A DNA stretch of 64,000 nucleotides, taken from contig JAUPFT010000018.1 in assembly GCA_036936625.1 (NCBI GenBank), positions 21,620,261-21,684,260 on the forward strand, in the 5' to 3' direction. The position numbers were made by a program, and so were the translations under genes. Below the pieces are notes generated by a model. It was not told the origin of the DNA. It saw only the letters and a program-made list of their open reading frames with translations, and did no database searches. This document shows, piece by piece, positions 22,577-32,720 of the stretch (position 1 is its first letter; each line of letters begins with the position of its first letter). This stretch comes from Parnassius smintheus behrii. Its lineage: Eukaryota; Arthropoda; Insecta; Lepidoptera; Papilionidae.

Positions 22577-23024
22577 GTAGTCTTTGATGCATAGTAGATG
22601 CAAAAAAAACAAAAATGGAGTTTCACTCAATGATGTTTTAATGGTCGGCCCTACTTTACAATCCAACTTGCGTCACCTTGTCTTACCCTGGAAATGTCAC
22701 CCAATAGCAATGGTAGCTGATATTATAAAAATGTACAGACAAGTCCGTGGTACTGATGAAGATGCAGCATATCAGCGAATATTCTGGAGAAATAATCAGA
22801 AAAGTATAATCCCGGATTTCAAGCTGGTAACGGTAACTTTTGGTACGGCGTCTGCTCCATATTTAGCCGTTAAGGTTCTGCAACAGTTAGCGATTGATGA
22901 TGGAGAGAAGTATGTTCATGCAAGGAATATAATATTAAAAGATTTCTATATGGATGATCTTATGACTGGCTGTGAAACTGTAAAAGAAGGAATTGAAAAA
23001 TATAAGGAAATGAAGAAATTATGA

Positions 23025-24612
23025 AAGGGAGGAGGTTTTGAATTACAAAAGTGGAGTAGCAATAAAAACTACAATAAAAATTCTACAATAAAAATATTGG
23101 GACTTACCTGGAGTCGCAGTAATGACAAGTTCCATTTCTCGGTGTAGCTTCCGGTTCTGGTCAAACCTGCAACAAAAAGACGTATTATTTCAGACATAGC
23201 ACGATTATTCGACCCATTGGGCTGGATAGCACCTTGTATTGTAGTAGCGAAATCGTTTATAAAAAGGTTATGGCTAACTAGTCTAGAATGGGATGCAGAG
23301 GATCCAATGAAATTATTAAAGGAATGGCTAACTTACCGTGAAGAGCTACCACTACTCACCAAAATCCATATTCCTCGATGGTGCGGAACAAAGACAACTG
23401 ATTTAAGTGTCGAATTGCACGGGTTTTCGGACGCTTCTAATATAGCATATGCAGCAGTCGTGTACATTCGCATAATGGACAGTAAAGGCAACGTTTACGT
23501 GTCCCTCTTAGCTGCTAAAACGAGAGTCGCTCCGATAAAAAGAATTAGTATTCCTCGTTTAGCGTTATGTGGTGCTGTGCTGCTGACGCGCTCGCTTTTA
23601 GAAGTCGCAGAAGTTTTAAAAATTCCTCTGTATAATGTACGAGCATGGACAGATTCAACCGTTGTGTTGGCGTGGTTAAAGGGTCATCCTAGTCGTTGGA
23701 AGACTTTCGTTGCGAATCGCGTTTCGGAGATCCTAACATCACTAGATTCGAGTCATTGCACTCACATAAAGTCGAGAGACAATCCGGCGGATTATGCATC
23801 ACGAGGCATTTTACCATCAGAGCTAATCAATTGTAAAACATGGATGTCTGGTCCAAAATTTCTCACAAATAAGACGGTAGTCTATGAGAAACCATTGGAA
23901 TCAGATGTTCATTTAGAAGAAGCCATAACATCTCATGTAACTTCAATTGATGTTTCCATATTAGACCGATATTCAAGTCTCAGTAAGCTACTTAGAGTTG
24001 TAGCGTACTGTAGGCGTTTTAAAAGGGTTTTAAAAATATATAAGAATACCGAAGAACATACAAAATATTTGAGGAAGAAAGAATTGAATAAAGCATTAAT
24101 GTGTTGTATAAGACAGTGTCAAAAACAAGAATTTGCTGAAGAATATAAAGAGATTAAGAAAAGGGCTAATGTGCAGGCAAAGGGTAGTAAAATAAAATCC
24201 TTGTCGTCTTACTTAGATAAAAATAAAATTTTAAGAGTTGGTGGTCGTCTTCAAGCATCATCTATGCATGAAGATGCCAAACATCCTATAGTACTGCCAC
24301 ATAATTCTAATTTAACCAGATTAATTATATCTGATGCACACCATAAGACTTTACACGGTGGTCCTCAATTAATGATAAATTATTTGCGATCCGCTTATTG
24401 GATAGTTGGTCTAAACAGCCTAGTGAGGCAACATGTTCGCAAATGTGTGACATGTATAAGACAAAGGGCCAATACGAAAACCAAACTGATGGGTTAATTA
24501 CCGCCAGTGCGTGCTACTCCATCTAGAGCATTTCTCTATAGTGGGGTAGATTATGCTGGTCTAATAAATCTAAGAGTTTCGAAAGGGCGTGGGTACCGTG
24601 CATATAAGGGTT
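23025..24612 (+). pseudogene. BEL/Pao RNase H and integrase N-terminus
   Basis: The 426-residue open part (23217-24497) holds RNase H (LHGFSDASNIAYAAVVYIRI, VRAWTDSTVVLAWLKGHPS, SRDNPADYASRG) and the integrase zinc region (HHKTLHGGPQLMINYLRS, CVTCIRQRA). A TAA at 24495 precedes the first catalytic Asp of integrase (SGVDYAGLINL, in 24507-24612), after which a repeat insertion cuts the frame. A TAG near 23144 splits it from the RT. Confidence 0.8.
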
Positions 24613-24955
24613 ATAGTACCCGGTTGATTTTTCGCTCGGTTTTTTTTAATTCGTGTGTTTTGGAAGAAATTATAATTAGATACAAATTACATACTGATTA
24701 AATACGAATAATATTTTTTGATCTTAACGACAAAATAGAATGTCCAATATACCAATTAAGCTATTTGTAATCACTAATAAACTGTCAAAATTTACCTTCT
24801 TATTTTAACGATATTGTAGCAGTTTTTCATGGCCTGAAAACACGGACAAAAAGACATTTTCTAAAAATAAATCCTAGCTAGATCGATTTATTGCCCCCGA
24901 AACTCACTGGACACTAAATTTTATGAAAATCGTTGGAGCCGTTTCCGAGATTCCG

Positions 24956-25014
<59 letters not shown>
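24613..25014 (+). repeat. AT-rich interspersed repeat inside BEL integrase, with (AT)n
   Basis: This non-coding stretch interrupts integrase and continues on the far side of the RTE element (28360 to about 28370). It contains GAAAATCGTTGGAGCCGTTTC, a phrase found near the ends of many moth repeats, then an (AT)n run from 24957 to 25020. Family not assigned; a Helitron- or SINE-type repeat is possible. Confidence 0.5.
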
Positions 25015-25023
<9 letters not shown>

Positions 25024-25030
25024 AGAATTG
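25013..25030 (+). repeat. Left target-site duplication of RTE element
   Basis: ATATATATACAAGAATTG, repeated exactly at 28342-28359. Confidence 0.9.
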
Positions 25031-28000
25031 ACAGTCAGGGGGTTTTCATGCTGGTCTACCTTTCCGGTGATCCTGTTATGGAATACGGGTACGCGACCCC
25101 GGCTCCCCGAGCTACTGTTATTCTCATACCTTTCCTGCCGAGATAACAGTATCCTTACACCTACGCTCCTACCCCCAACCTTCTTTTTCCTTTTCCCAAA
25201 ATGGTAGCTTCCTCTACCAACAATAGCATACCCAAAGAGGGTTGGTGTCAGGCAGGCGGTCGACTGTAAAACTTTTGCCAAATCCCATGCAGTAAACTTA
25301 TGAATATTACGAGTTGTGGGATATATGACAGGGCTAGGGCGTACCCCGCAGGCGACGCGCAGGAGCAGCACCCGGCTCCTGTGGGAAGTGGGCAAGGGTT
25401 GTCGCACCTTACGGAGCGGGTGCGACGTAAGAGGCGAGCCCGTAGAGAGAAGAATGTCAGAGTGAGGTTTGCAAGCTGGAATATAGGTACGATGACTGGA
25501 AGAGCAAGAGAGTTAGCAGATGTTTTGAAACGACGAAGAGTGAATGTTGCCTGTTTGCAGGAAACAAAATGGAAGGGCAATAAAGCAAGAGAGATTGGGG
25601 AAGGATACAAGTTTTATTACTGTGGAAGTGACGGGAAGCGAAATGGAGTAGGAGTTGTGTTAGATAGTGGAATGAAAGAACGAGTGACAGATGTGAAAAG
25701 AGTAAATGACAGAATGATAGTTGTTAAATTAATGATTGAAAACAAAGTAGTGAATGTTGTAAGTGTGTATGCTCCGCAAACAGGCTGTGAGGAGAGTGTG
25801 AAAGAGAAGTTTTGGGAGGAATTTGATTGTATGATGATGGGAATACCTGAGAGTGAGGATGTTTATATGGGAGAAGATTTTAATGGACATGTAGGGAGAG
25901 TGAATGACGGGTATGAAAGAGTACACGGTGGATGGGGGTACGGAGTGCGCAACCGTGAGGGGGAAGTTCTTCTGCAAGCAGCATGTGCTTTAGACCTGGC
26001 TGTAGTAAACACGTGGTTCCAAAAACGAGATCAGCATCTTGTTACTTATAAAAGTGGCCACCACGCGACACAGATCGACTATCTTCTGTTAAGACGGAAC
26101 CAAATCAAGAGTGTAAAAAACTGCAAAGTGCTTCCAGGTGAAGACTTAGTATCCCAGCACCGAATTCTGCTGGCTGACATCTGCTTAACTGTTCGCCTCA
26201 ACAAACATAAGGATCGTCCCCCACCCAAAATAAAGTGGCTTTTGTTGCATAAGGAGGAGTATGCAAGTGAATTTAGAGAGCTAGTTGTAAACAAGATGAT
26301 AGAGATGGGTGATATGGAAGGAATGAGTGTGAATGAGTGCTGGAAGGAAATGGCTGATTGTATCCGAAGTGTGGCAAGGAAGGTGTTAGGAGAAACAAAA
26401 GGGAAGCGTATGATAGATAAGGATGGGTGGTGGTGGAGTGAAAGTATTAGAGAAGTTTTGAGAGAAAAGAAAAATGCCTTTAAAGAATGGCAGAGCGTAG
26501 AAGACCAGAATGAATCCATAAAAGAAAGTAAGAGAGAGGCGTATAAAGAATGTAAGAAGAGAGCGAAGAAGGAAGTTGCTATTTGTAGGGCAGAGGCGCA
26601 AGATAAATTATATCGGTCCCTTGAAAGCCCCGAAGGTCAAAAACGACTTTTTCAAATTGCAAGAGCGACAGAAAGGAATGGAAGAGATGTTTCACATGTA
26701 AAATGTATAAAAGATGATTCTGGAAAAATTTTGACTGACGATGAAAGTATAAAGAAGCGATGGAAGGAGTATTTTGAGAAATTGATGAATGAGGAGAATG
26801 AATGGAATGGTATGCTTGAAAACCCACCAGTGAATATGGGCTTAGTGAGAGAAATTAGTGTGGAAGAAGTAAAAATGGCTGTTAGGAATATGAAGAATGG
26901 GAAGGCAGTCGGCCCAGATGGAATACCAGTAGAAGTGTGGAAGTTGCTGAGTGCGGATGGATGGAAGTGGTTGAGTTTATTTTTCGGTAAATTGTTGCAG
27001 GAAGAACAAATACCTGAGGAATGGTGCAGTAGTATACTGGTCCCCATTTTTAAAAACAAAGGAGACGTTCAAAACTGCAGCAGTTACCGGGGAATAAAAC
27101 TCATGTCACATACTATGAAAGTCTGGGAAAGAATAATAGAGAGAAGAATGAGAGAAGAGTGTGAGATAACACAAAACCAGTTCGGATTCATGCCCGGTCG
27201 AGGTACGACAGATGCCATTTTCGCATTACGCCAATTGTGCGAAAAGTACAAGCGCGTGCATAAAAATCTGCACATGGTTTTTGTCGACCTTGAAAAGGCG
27301 TACGATCGGGTTCCCCGTGAGGTTTTGTGGTGGGCGTTAAAGATGAAAGGTATGCCTGGGAAGTATGTGAGGTTAGTCCGTGCTATGTACAGAGCATCCC
27401 GTACATGTGTACGATCTGCCGCGGGAACTACGGGCAGTATCGATGTGGCGGTAGGGCTGCACCAAGGGTCGGCATTGAGCCCTTACCTCTTCCTATTGAT
27501 TATGGACGCTTTGACGTCGGACCTGCAGGATGAGGCACCCTGGTGCATGCTCTTTGCCGATGACATCGTGCTTGTCGGGGAAGAAGGCATCGAGGTACAG
27601 AGCAGACTGACGGGGTGGCAACAGAGGCTGGAAAGTGTTGGCTTGAGGATCAGCAGATCCAAAACCGAATATCTGTGCTGTGATTTCGGCGGTCTTTCCA
27701 GTCCTGTACCCATGTCGTTGGATGGCGCTATACTGCCTACCTGCTCAGATTTCAAGTACCTCGGTTCCCTCATTCAAGGCGACGGCGGAATAGATAGAGC
27801 TGTGCAGCATAGGATTAACGCAGGGTGGACGAAATGGCGACAGGTCACAGCCACAACGTGCGATCCCCGAATGCCAATAAGGCTGAAGGGGAAAATTTAC
27901 AAATCGATCATCCGACCTGTCGTCATGTATGGAAGTGAATGCTGGGCCGTCAAGAAGAAGGATGAAAATAGATTGCATGCGAATGAAATGAGAATGTTAC

Positions 28001-28341
28001 GATGGATGTGTGGTGTGACAAGGATGGATAAGATAAGGAATGAGTATATAAGAGGAAGCCTAAAAGTAGCGCCAGTGGTAGAAAAGGTGAGAGGAAGCAG
28101 ATTGGCATGGTTTGGGCATGTGATGCGGAGGGATGAAAGTCATGTCACAATACGAGTGTTGAATATGAATGTGGAGGGACACACGGGCAGAGGAAGGCCG
28201 AATAAAAGATGGATCGATTGTGTGAAGAGTGATATGAGAATGAAAGGAGTAAGTATGGAAATGACGGCTGATAGAGAGGAATGGAACAAGAAGGTTTACT
28301 GCGCCGACCCCAGATAATGGGAAATGGTTTAGAGAATGATG
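25031..28341 (+). mobile_element. Full RTE-type LINE with 18-bp target duplication
   Basis: A 3.3-kb insertion between two copies of ATATATATACAAGAATTG. It has about 270 bases of 5'UTR, a single intact reading frame and a 24-base 3' tail ending GAATGATG. Size and layout match RTE elements, which carry one endonuclease/RT protein. Nothing in the frame marks it as dead. Confidence 0.9.
25300..28317 (+). CDS. RTE LINE protein: AP endonuclease and reverse transcriptase (intact)
   Basis: 1,005 residues from the first ATG of the frame. The endonuclease opens with VRFASWNIGTMTGRA and has LQETKWKG, VYAPQTGCEE, EDFNGHVG, HHATQIDYLL and SQHRILLADI, so the metal-binding Asn, Glu and Asp positions are present; GEDFNG replaces the more usual GGDFNG. 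RT: NGKAVGPDGIPVEVWK, SYRGIKLMSH, QFGFMPGRGTTDAIF, motif A VFVDLEKAYDRVPRE, motif B GLHQGSALSPYLF, motif C MLFADDIVLVG, then YGSECWAV and RLAWFGHVMRR. Its job is to nick DNA and copy its own RNA at the nick. It could be active, which sequence alone cannot show. Confidence 0.92.
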   Translation: MNITSCGIYDRARAYPAGDAQEQHPAPVGSGQGLSHLTERVRRKRRARREKNVRVRFASWNIGTMTGRARELADVLKRRRVNVACLQETKWKGNKAREIGEGYKFYYCGSDGKRNGVGVVLDSGMKERVTDVKRVNDRMIVVKLMIENKVVNVVSVYAPQTGCEESVKEKFWEEFDCMMMGIPESEDVYMGEDFNGHVGRVNDGYERVHGGWGYGVRNREGEVLLQAACALDLAVVNTWFQKRDQHLVTYKSGHHATQIDYLLLRRNQIKSVKNCKVLPGEDLVSQHRILLADICLTVRLNKHKDRPPPKIKWLLLHKEEYASEFRELVVNKMIEMGDMEGMSVNECWKEMADCIRSVARKVLGETKGKRMIDKDGWWWSESIREVLREKKNAFKEWQSVEDQNESIKESKREAYKECKKRAKKEVAICRAEAQDKLYRSLESPEGQKRLFQIARATERNGRDVSHVKCIKDDSGKILTDDESIKKRWKEYFEKLMNEENEWNGMLENPPVNMGLVREISVEEVKMAVRNMKNGKAVGPDGIPVEVWKLLSADGWKWLSLFFGKLLQEEQIPEEWCSSILVPIFKNKGDVQNCSSYRGIKLMSHTMKVWERIIERRMREECEITQNQFGFMPGRGTTDAIFALRQLCEKYKRVHKNLHMVFVDLEKAYDRVPREVLWWALKMKGMPGKYVRLVRAMYRASRTCVRSAAGTTGSIDVAVGLHQGSALSPYLFLLIMDALTSDLQDEAPWCMLFADDIVLVGEEGIEVQSRLTGWQQRLESVGLRISRSKTEYLCCDFGGLSSPVPMSLDGAILPTCSDFKYLGSLIQGDGGIDRAVQHRINAGWTKWRQVTATTCDPRMPIRLKGKIYKSIIRPVVMYGSECWAVKKKDENRLHANEMRMLRWMCGVTRMDKIRNEYIRGSLKVAPVVEKVRGSRLAWFGHVMRRDESHVTIRVLNMNVEGHTGRGRPNKRWIDCVKSDMRMKGVSMEMTADREEWNKKVYCADPR

Positions 28342-28370
28342 ATATATATACAAGAATTGCTCGTTTAAAG

Positions 28371-29195
28371 GTATAGGATTTGTCTTTTTGAGTGCATAGC
28401 AACTAAAGCCATACATTTGGAGGTGGTCAGCGACATGACTGCCCGAGCATTTATTGCTGCTTTTAGACGTTTCGTGTCTAGACGTGGTCACTGCGCAGCA
28501 TTGTGGAGTGATAACGGTTCGACGTTTATTAGTGCAGCTAAAGAGCTAAAAAAATTACGTGACACACAGGAAACGGTAGCTAAAAATCTAGAAATAACTG
28601 GTACAGAATGGCAATTTATTCCACCCCATGCTTCCAATTTTGGTGGATTATGGGAAGCAGGGGTGCGATCTCCAAAACACCATTTAAAAAGAATTCTAGG
28701 AAATTCAACCCTCACATTCGAGGAAATGACCACCCTCCTCAATCAGGTAGAGGCATGCTTAAATTCTAGGCCTTTAACGGTTGTAAATACTGGTGATCCA
28801 GGAGATCCGGTCCCTTTAACTCCTGGTCATTTTTTAGCCGGGAACCATTAGTATGTGTAGCTGATGCCAACTATAAAAATGTAAACATTAGTCCCTTGAA
28901 TAGGTGGCATCTAGTACAAAGAATGTTGCAGCATTTTTGGCGTAGGTGGTCCCAGGAATATCTTACATCTTATTTACACCGTCATAAATGGGCTTTGCAG
29001 CATCCTGAGCCCCAAATCGAGGATGTCGTCTTAATAAAGGAAGATGATTTACCTCCTGCTCTGTGGCTGCTAGGTCGAAAATTACAAAAACATCCCGGCC
29101 ACGATAATATCACTCGAGTGGTCACATTAAAAACTAAAAAATCTGTAATTAAACGGCCGTTTAATTACAGATTTTTTATTGGTCCGCCAAATTAG
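28371..29195 (+). pseudogene. BEL/Pao integrase core and C-terminal domain
   Basis: Resumes the integrase interrupted at 24612 with FECIATKAIHLEVVSD, then WSDNGSTF (second Asp) and NFGGLWEAGVRSPKHHLKR (Glu), and PLTPGHFLAG. A stop at 28849 splits off the last part (28896-29195; HFWRRWSQEYL, PALWLLGRK), which is the DUF5641-type end. Confidence 0.8.
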
Positions 29196-29483
29196 ATTTA
29201 TAATGATTAAACGGCCAACATCCCGTTTATGTATACTACCTATATCAGATTAATAAGTAAACATAAATGTATGAAATTGTAATTGTAGTTTCTGTTTGTA
29301 ACAAATTGAAGATTTTTTTTGTTTACAGTAGTGTGTTGCTTTAGTTATATTAAGAAGATTATATTTCTCATCTCGACTATTTTTTGTGTATTTAGAATAA
29401 TAATAGTTTTATGTTTTTCTTTTATTATTACTTCATTTTAAAATTGAAGGACATATCTTTGATAATGTCCTTGGTGGGCGGAA

Positions 29484-29677
29484 TGTTTACGATTCGTATG
29501 TAATCAGATCAATATAAAGTGTTTTAATTTTATTTGTGAACAATAGATGTCGCTAGTAGTAGATTACCTCGCGATATGGTTCGATGTAAATTAATTGTAT
29601 AAGGCGTTTTGTGTGCTTTATAAAAAAGTGAACCATATCAGAAGAAAGTAATATATATACCTAATAATATATGACCT
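29484..29677 (+). repeat. 3' LTR fragment of second BEL element
   Basis: TGTTTACGATTCG follows a purine stretch GGTGGGCGGAA. About 194 bases remain before the next LINE begins, so the LTR is cut short. Confidence 0.55.
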
Positions 29678-31748
29678 CATTATGACGACCAGACGACAAC
29701 TGTTCACTGATGTCTCAGTGATCGCAAGGGTGAAAACTGGCAGCGATCATCAAATGGTTAGAGGCACACTGAACCTAAATGTGAAGTAGGGGAGGTCACG
29801 CCTAATGAAGTCAACGCTCCGTCCCCCTCGTACTCTAATCCAAGCCCCAAAAACTTTCAGCTTGAGTTACAAAATCATTTTCAGTGCCTAGAAAACTGCA
29901 ATGAAGTGCACGATATAAATGACAAGCTTGTGGAAACTGTCCATGCGGTAGGAGCTAAGTTCTGTAAGACCCGTCGCAGAAGAACATAAAAACTCTCCGA
30001 TCACACTCTTAATCTCATGGCTCTTAGGCGGGACATGATGATGAGCTGTAGTCGTCAGCTGATTTGACAGCATACAGGCAACTGAACAGAGAGATCTCCA
30101 AATACATGCGGCGGGACTTACGCAACTTTAATACAGTTTGTATTGAAGAAGTGATTGAGCGGAACCAGGGCTCCAAAGTCTTTGCCAGAGATTTGTCTGT
30201 CAGAAAGAGCCAACTGTCGAAGCTGAAGACCGAATGTGGCAGCATCGTTTCCGGGACACCTGAGATTCTGAGTGTGATTGAGAGGTTCTATGGGCAGCTG
30301 TACACGTCATAGTTGGAACCACACGCAATATGAGTAACGATGCAAGAGCAAGTCTTATCCGACACTATTCCGATGTTATCCCGGACGTCAGTCTGAGCTA
30401 AATTAGAATGGCTCTCCAGCGCCTTAAAAACGGCAAGTCCCCGAAAACCGATACTTAAAGTCCTTCAGAAGCTCTTTAATTCCTTCCTCCATGGTGGCAC
30501 TACTCCAGAGGCGTGGAGCAAAAGTGCGGTTGTCTTGTTCATCAAGAAATGCGACAACTTTCTCTTGAAGAACTACAGACCGATTTCCCTGCTGAGCCGC
30601 GTCTACGTGCTTACGAATCACCTCGCACGCAGACTCGACGACTTCCAGCCTCCCGAACAAGACAGTTTCCGAAAAGGCTTTAGTACCATAGACCACATAC
30701 ATACCCTTCGGCAAATTGTACAGAAGTCCGAAGAGTACAATCTGCCACTTTGTCTTGCGTTTGTGGACTATGAGAAAGCCTTTGATTCCGTCGAAATATG
30801 GGCGGTGCTGCAGTTCCTTCAGCGGTGCCAAGTTGACTGTCGGTATATCGAAGTGCTGCAATGTTTGTATAGTAGGGCTACGATGGCTATCAGAGTACGA
30901 AACCTATCCAACTGCAGGGAGCTGTAAGACAGGGTGACGTTATATCACCGAAACTCTTCACCACTGCATTGGAAGACGTTTTCAAGCTACTGGACTGGAA
31001 AAGATACGGTATTAACGTCAATCGCGAGTACATCACTCACCTTCGATTTGCCTACCTACCTGGCACTATGCTCAATGACCTCAATAGTGTCTCCCAACGG
31101 ACAGGTCTTAAGATGAATATGGACAAAACGAAATTCATGTGTAATGTCCATGTCAAACCTATGCCGGTGGTTGTTGGGAGCACTAAGCTCGAAGTTGTTG
31201 ACGAATATGTTTACCTGGGACAAGTAGTCCGACTAGGTAAGTCCAACTTCAACCGAGAAGTCAATCGACGGATTCAACTCGACTGGGCAGCGTTCGGGAG
31301 ATTGCGACACATCTTCTCATCAGGCATACCTCAAAATCTCAAAACTCGATTGTACAACCAGTGCGTGTTGCCAGTGATGAGCTATGGATCTGAGACGAGG
31401 TCCTTCACTGCTGGCCGTATGCTATGCTATGCTATGGAGAAGGCTATGCTCGGAGTTTCTCTGCGTGATAAACTTAGGAATGAAGTTACCCGCAGTAGAA
31501 CCAGAGTCACAGAGATTGCTCAACAGATTAGTAAGCTGAAGTGGCAATGGGCTGGCCACATAGCTCGAAGAATTGATAACTGATGGGTAAAAAAGGTTCT
31601 CGAGTGGCAGCCTCATACCGGCAGGTGAAGTGTAGGGCGTCCCCCTACTAGATGGAGTGACGATCTGGTAAGACAAGCAGGAAGTCGATGGATGCGGGTA
31701 GCTCAGGACCGTGCTTTGTGGCATTCCTTGGGGGAATGATGATGATTA
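29678..31748 (+). pseudogene. RTE-family LINE copy 1, decayed
   Basis: Same family as 44654-46898. It starts in the endonuclease end (CATTATGACGACCAGACG) and reads through the linker (LTAYRQLNREISKYMRRDL) and RT (NYRPISLLSRVYVL, FVDYEKAFDSVE). Motif C is deleted: the frame goes from HLRFA straight to YLPGTMLNDL. It ends in SKLKWQWAGHIARR, a shortened 3' end and ATGATGATG. Several stops are present (for example near 29788, 30310 and 30925). Confidence 0.85.
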
Positions 31749-32720
31749 TGAACCCAACTATCAACTATCTATTTATCAACCAAAAATGTATAACTTTACT
31801 TCTTCACTCGCACCTCACGGTCATAGTAAGGCAATATTCATAACTTCACCCTATTTACCGCAAGGAGTTGCGCGGAGCTTCCGATTATATTCTCAAGTCA
31901 CAATGATAAAACTTTAAGCGTAGTTAGGTATAGATATTTAGTAATGTTTTTAAGGTGCCGCTCGACACCCGCGTATGATACGCGCGGTTTAGTGTGCCAG
32001 GATAATATAAATTCCATAGTATTTGATACTCACAAAGCTCGATACCTGATTCATGCTTGATGCCCGATGACTGTGCCGAGGGTTTGATAGTGTGGTTCAT
32101 TTACTACAGAGTTAGTCATAGAAAAGAGGAAGTCGTGGTTGGACAGATGAAAGAGAGAATAGCATTATAAACCAATCTGTTTATATTATGTAAAATATAA
32201 CGAAACTAAAATAATATATATAAACGTATTGGCCTTTAAGCAGAGCAATCTTACTTAACTGATTCCTACAAGTATCTTAATTTAAATAATTAGGTTTACA
32301 TTCGTATTTAAGTCGAGTCTTAAAATAAACTTCTATGATGTAATGTAATTATCAAATATTTGTAATTGTTAAAGTAATACTTGCATGAAAAATAAAGCAG
32401 CTATTATGTACTACGTGTTCACGTATTTTATTTCACCGGCAAATATTTAATAAAGAATATAAAATATAAATAGGTATAAACTTAATTATATACCTATTTA
32501 TTTATTTATTAATTTATTTATAAGGGTCACCGACAGATGATACACAAATACTAAAAACAAGAACCAACCTTTGTGAGAAACATGCAATGTGCTCACTCAG
32601 TTATAGGTAACCACAGCTAACACAGAGTAATGTTGCGAAAAGTTAATTATCGTAAAATTTAATAGTACAGTAGCAAAATTGCGTATTTGTGAGAAATTAA
32701 AAGGGTTTTACATTTATCAT
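31749..32720. other. Non-coding, no feature recognised
   Basis: AT-rich, with short runs such as TATTTATTTATTAATTTATT (about 32500). No credible frame. Confidence 0.4.

Larger units (their letters stand above)
21270..23024 (+). pseudogene. BEL/Pao reverse transcriptase, split by a retroposon
   Basis: The linker (GTPIAQCTNLGWIIFG) and the start of RT run to 21783; RT resumes at 22589 after the retroposon (SLNDVLMVGPTLQSNLRHLV). Catalytic motifs are visible: MVADIIKMYRQV (motif A) and FYMDDLMTG (motif C). Frame breaks lie near 21520-21780 and after 23024. Confidence 0.8.
20295..29677 (+). mobile_element. Second BEL/Pao element, degenerate and multiply interrupted
   Basis: Remains of a BEL/Pao copy unlike the one at 6791. 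Order: gag end and knuckles (20302-20776), protease end (20782-21266), RT (21270-21783 and 22589-23024), RNase H and integrase zinc region (23217-24497), integrase core (24507-24612 and 28371-28851), C-terminal domain (28852-29195), then a 3' LTR fragment. Insertions at 21796-22576 and about 24613-28370 separate the pieces; many stops and shifts lie within. No 5' LTR and no N-terminal gag. Confidence 0.85.

Noticed and set aside
21738..22592. Several proline- and arginine-rich frames on both strands
   Set aside because: They arise from GC-rich retroposon sequence and have no conserved motif.
25031..25120. HDV-like ribozyme at the 5' end of the RTE element
   Set aside because: Such ribozymes exist in some RTE and R2 elements, but I could not fold the required nested pseudoknot here by eye.
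24904..25407. 167-residue open frame on the minus strand
   Set aside because: It is a translation of an AT repeat and of the antisense of the RTE 5'UTR.
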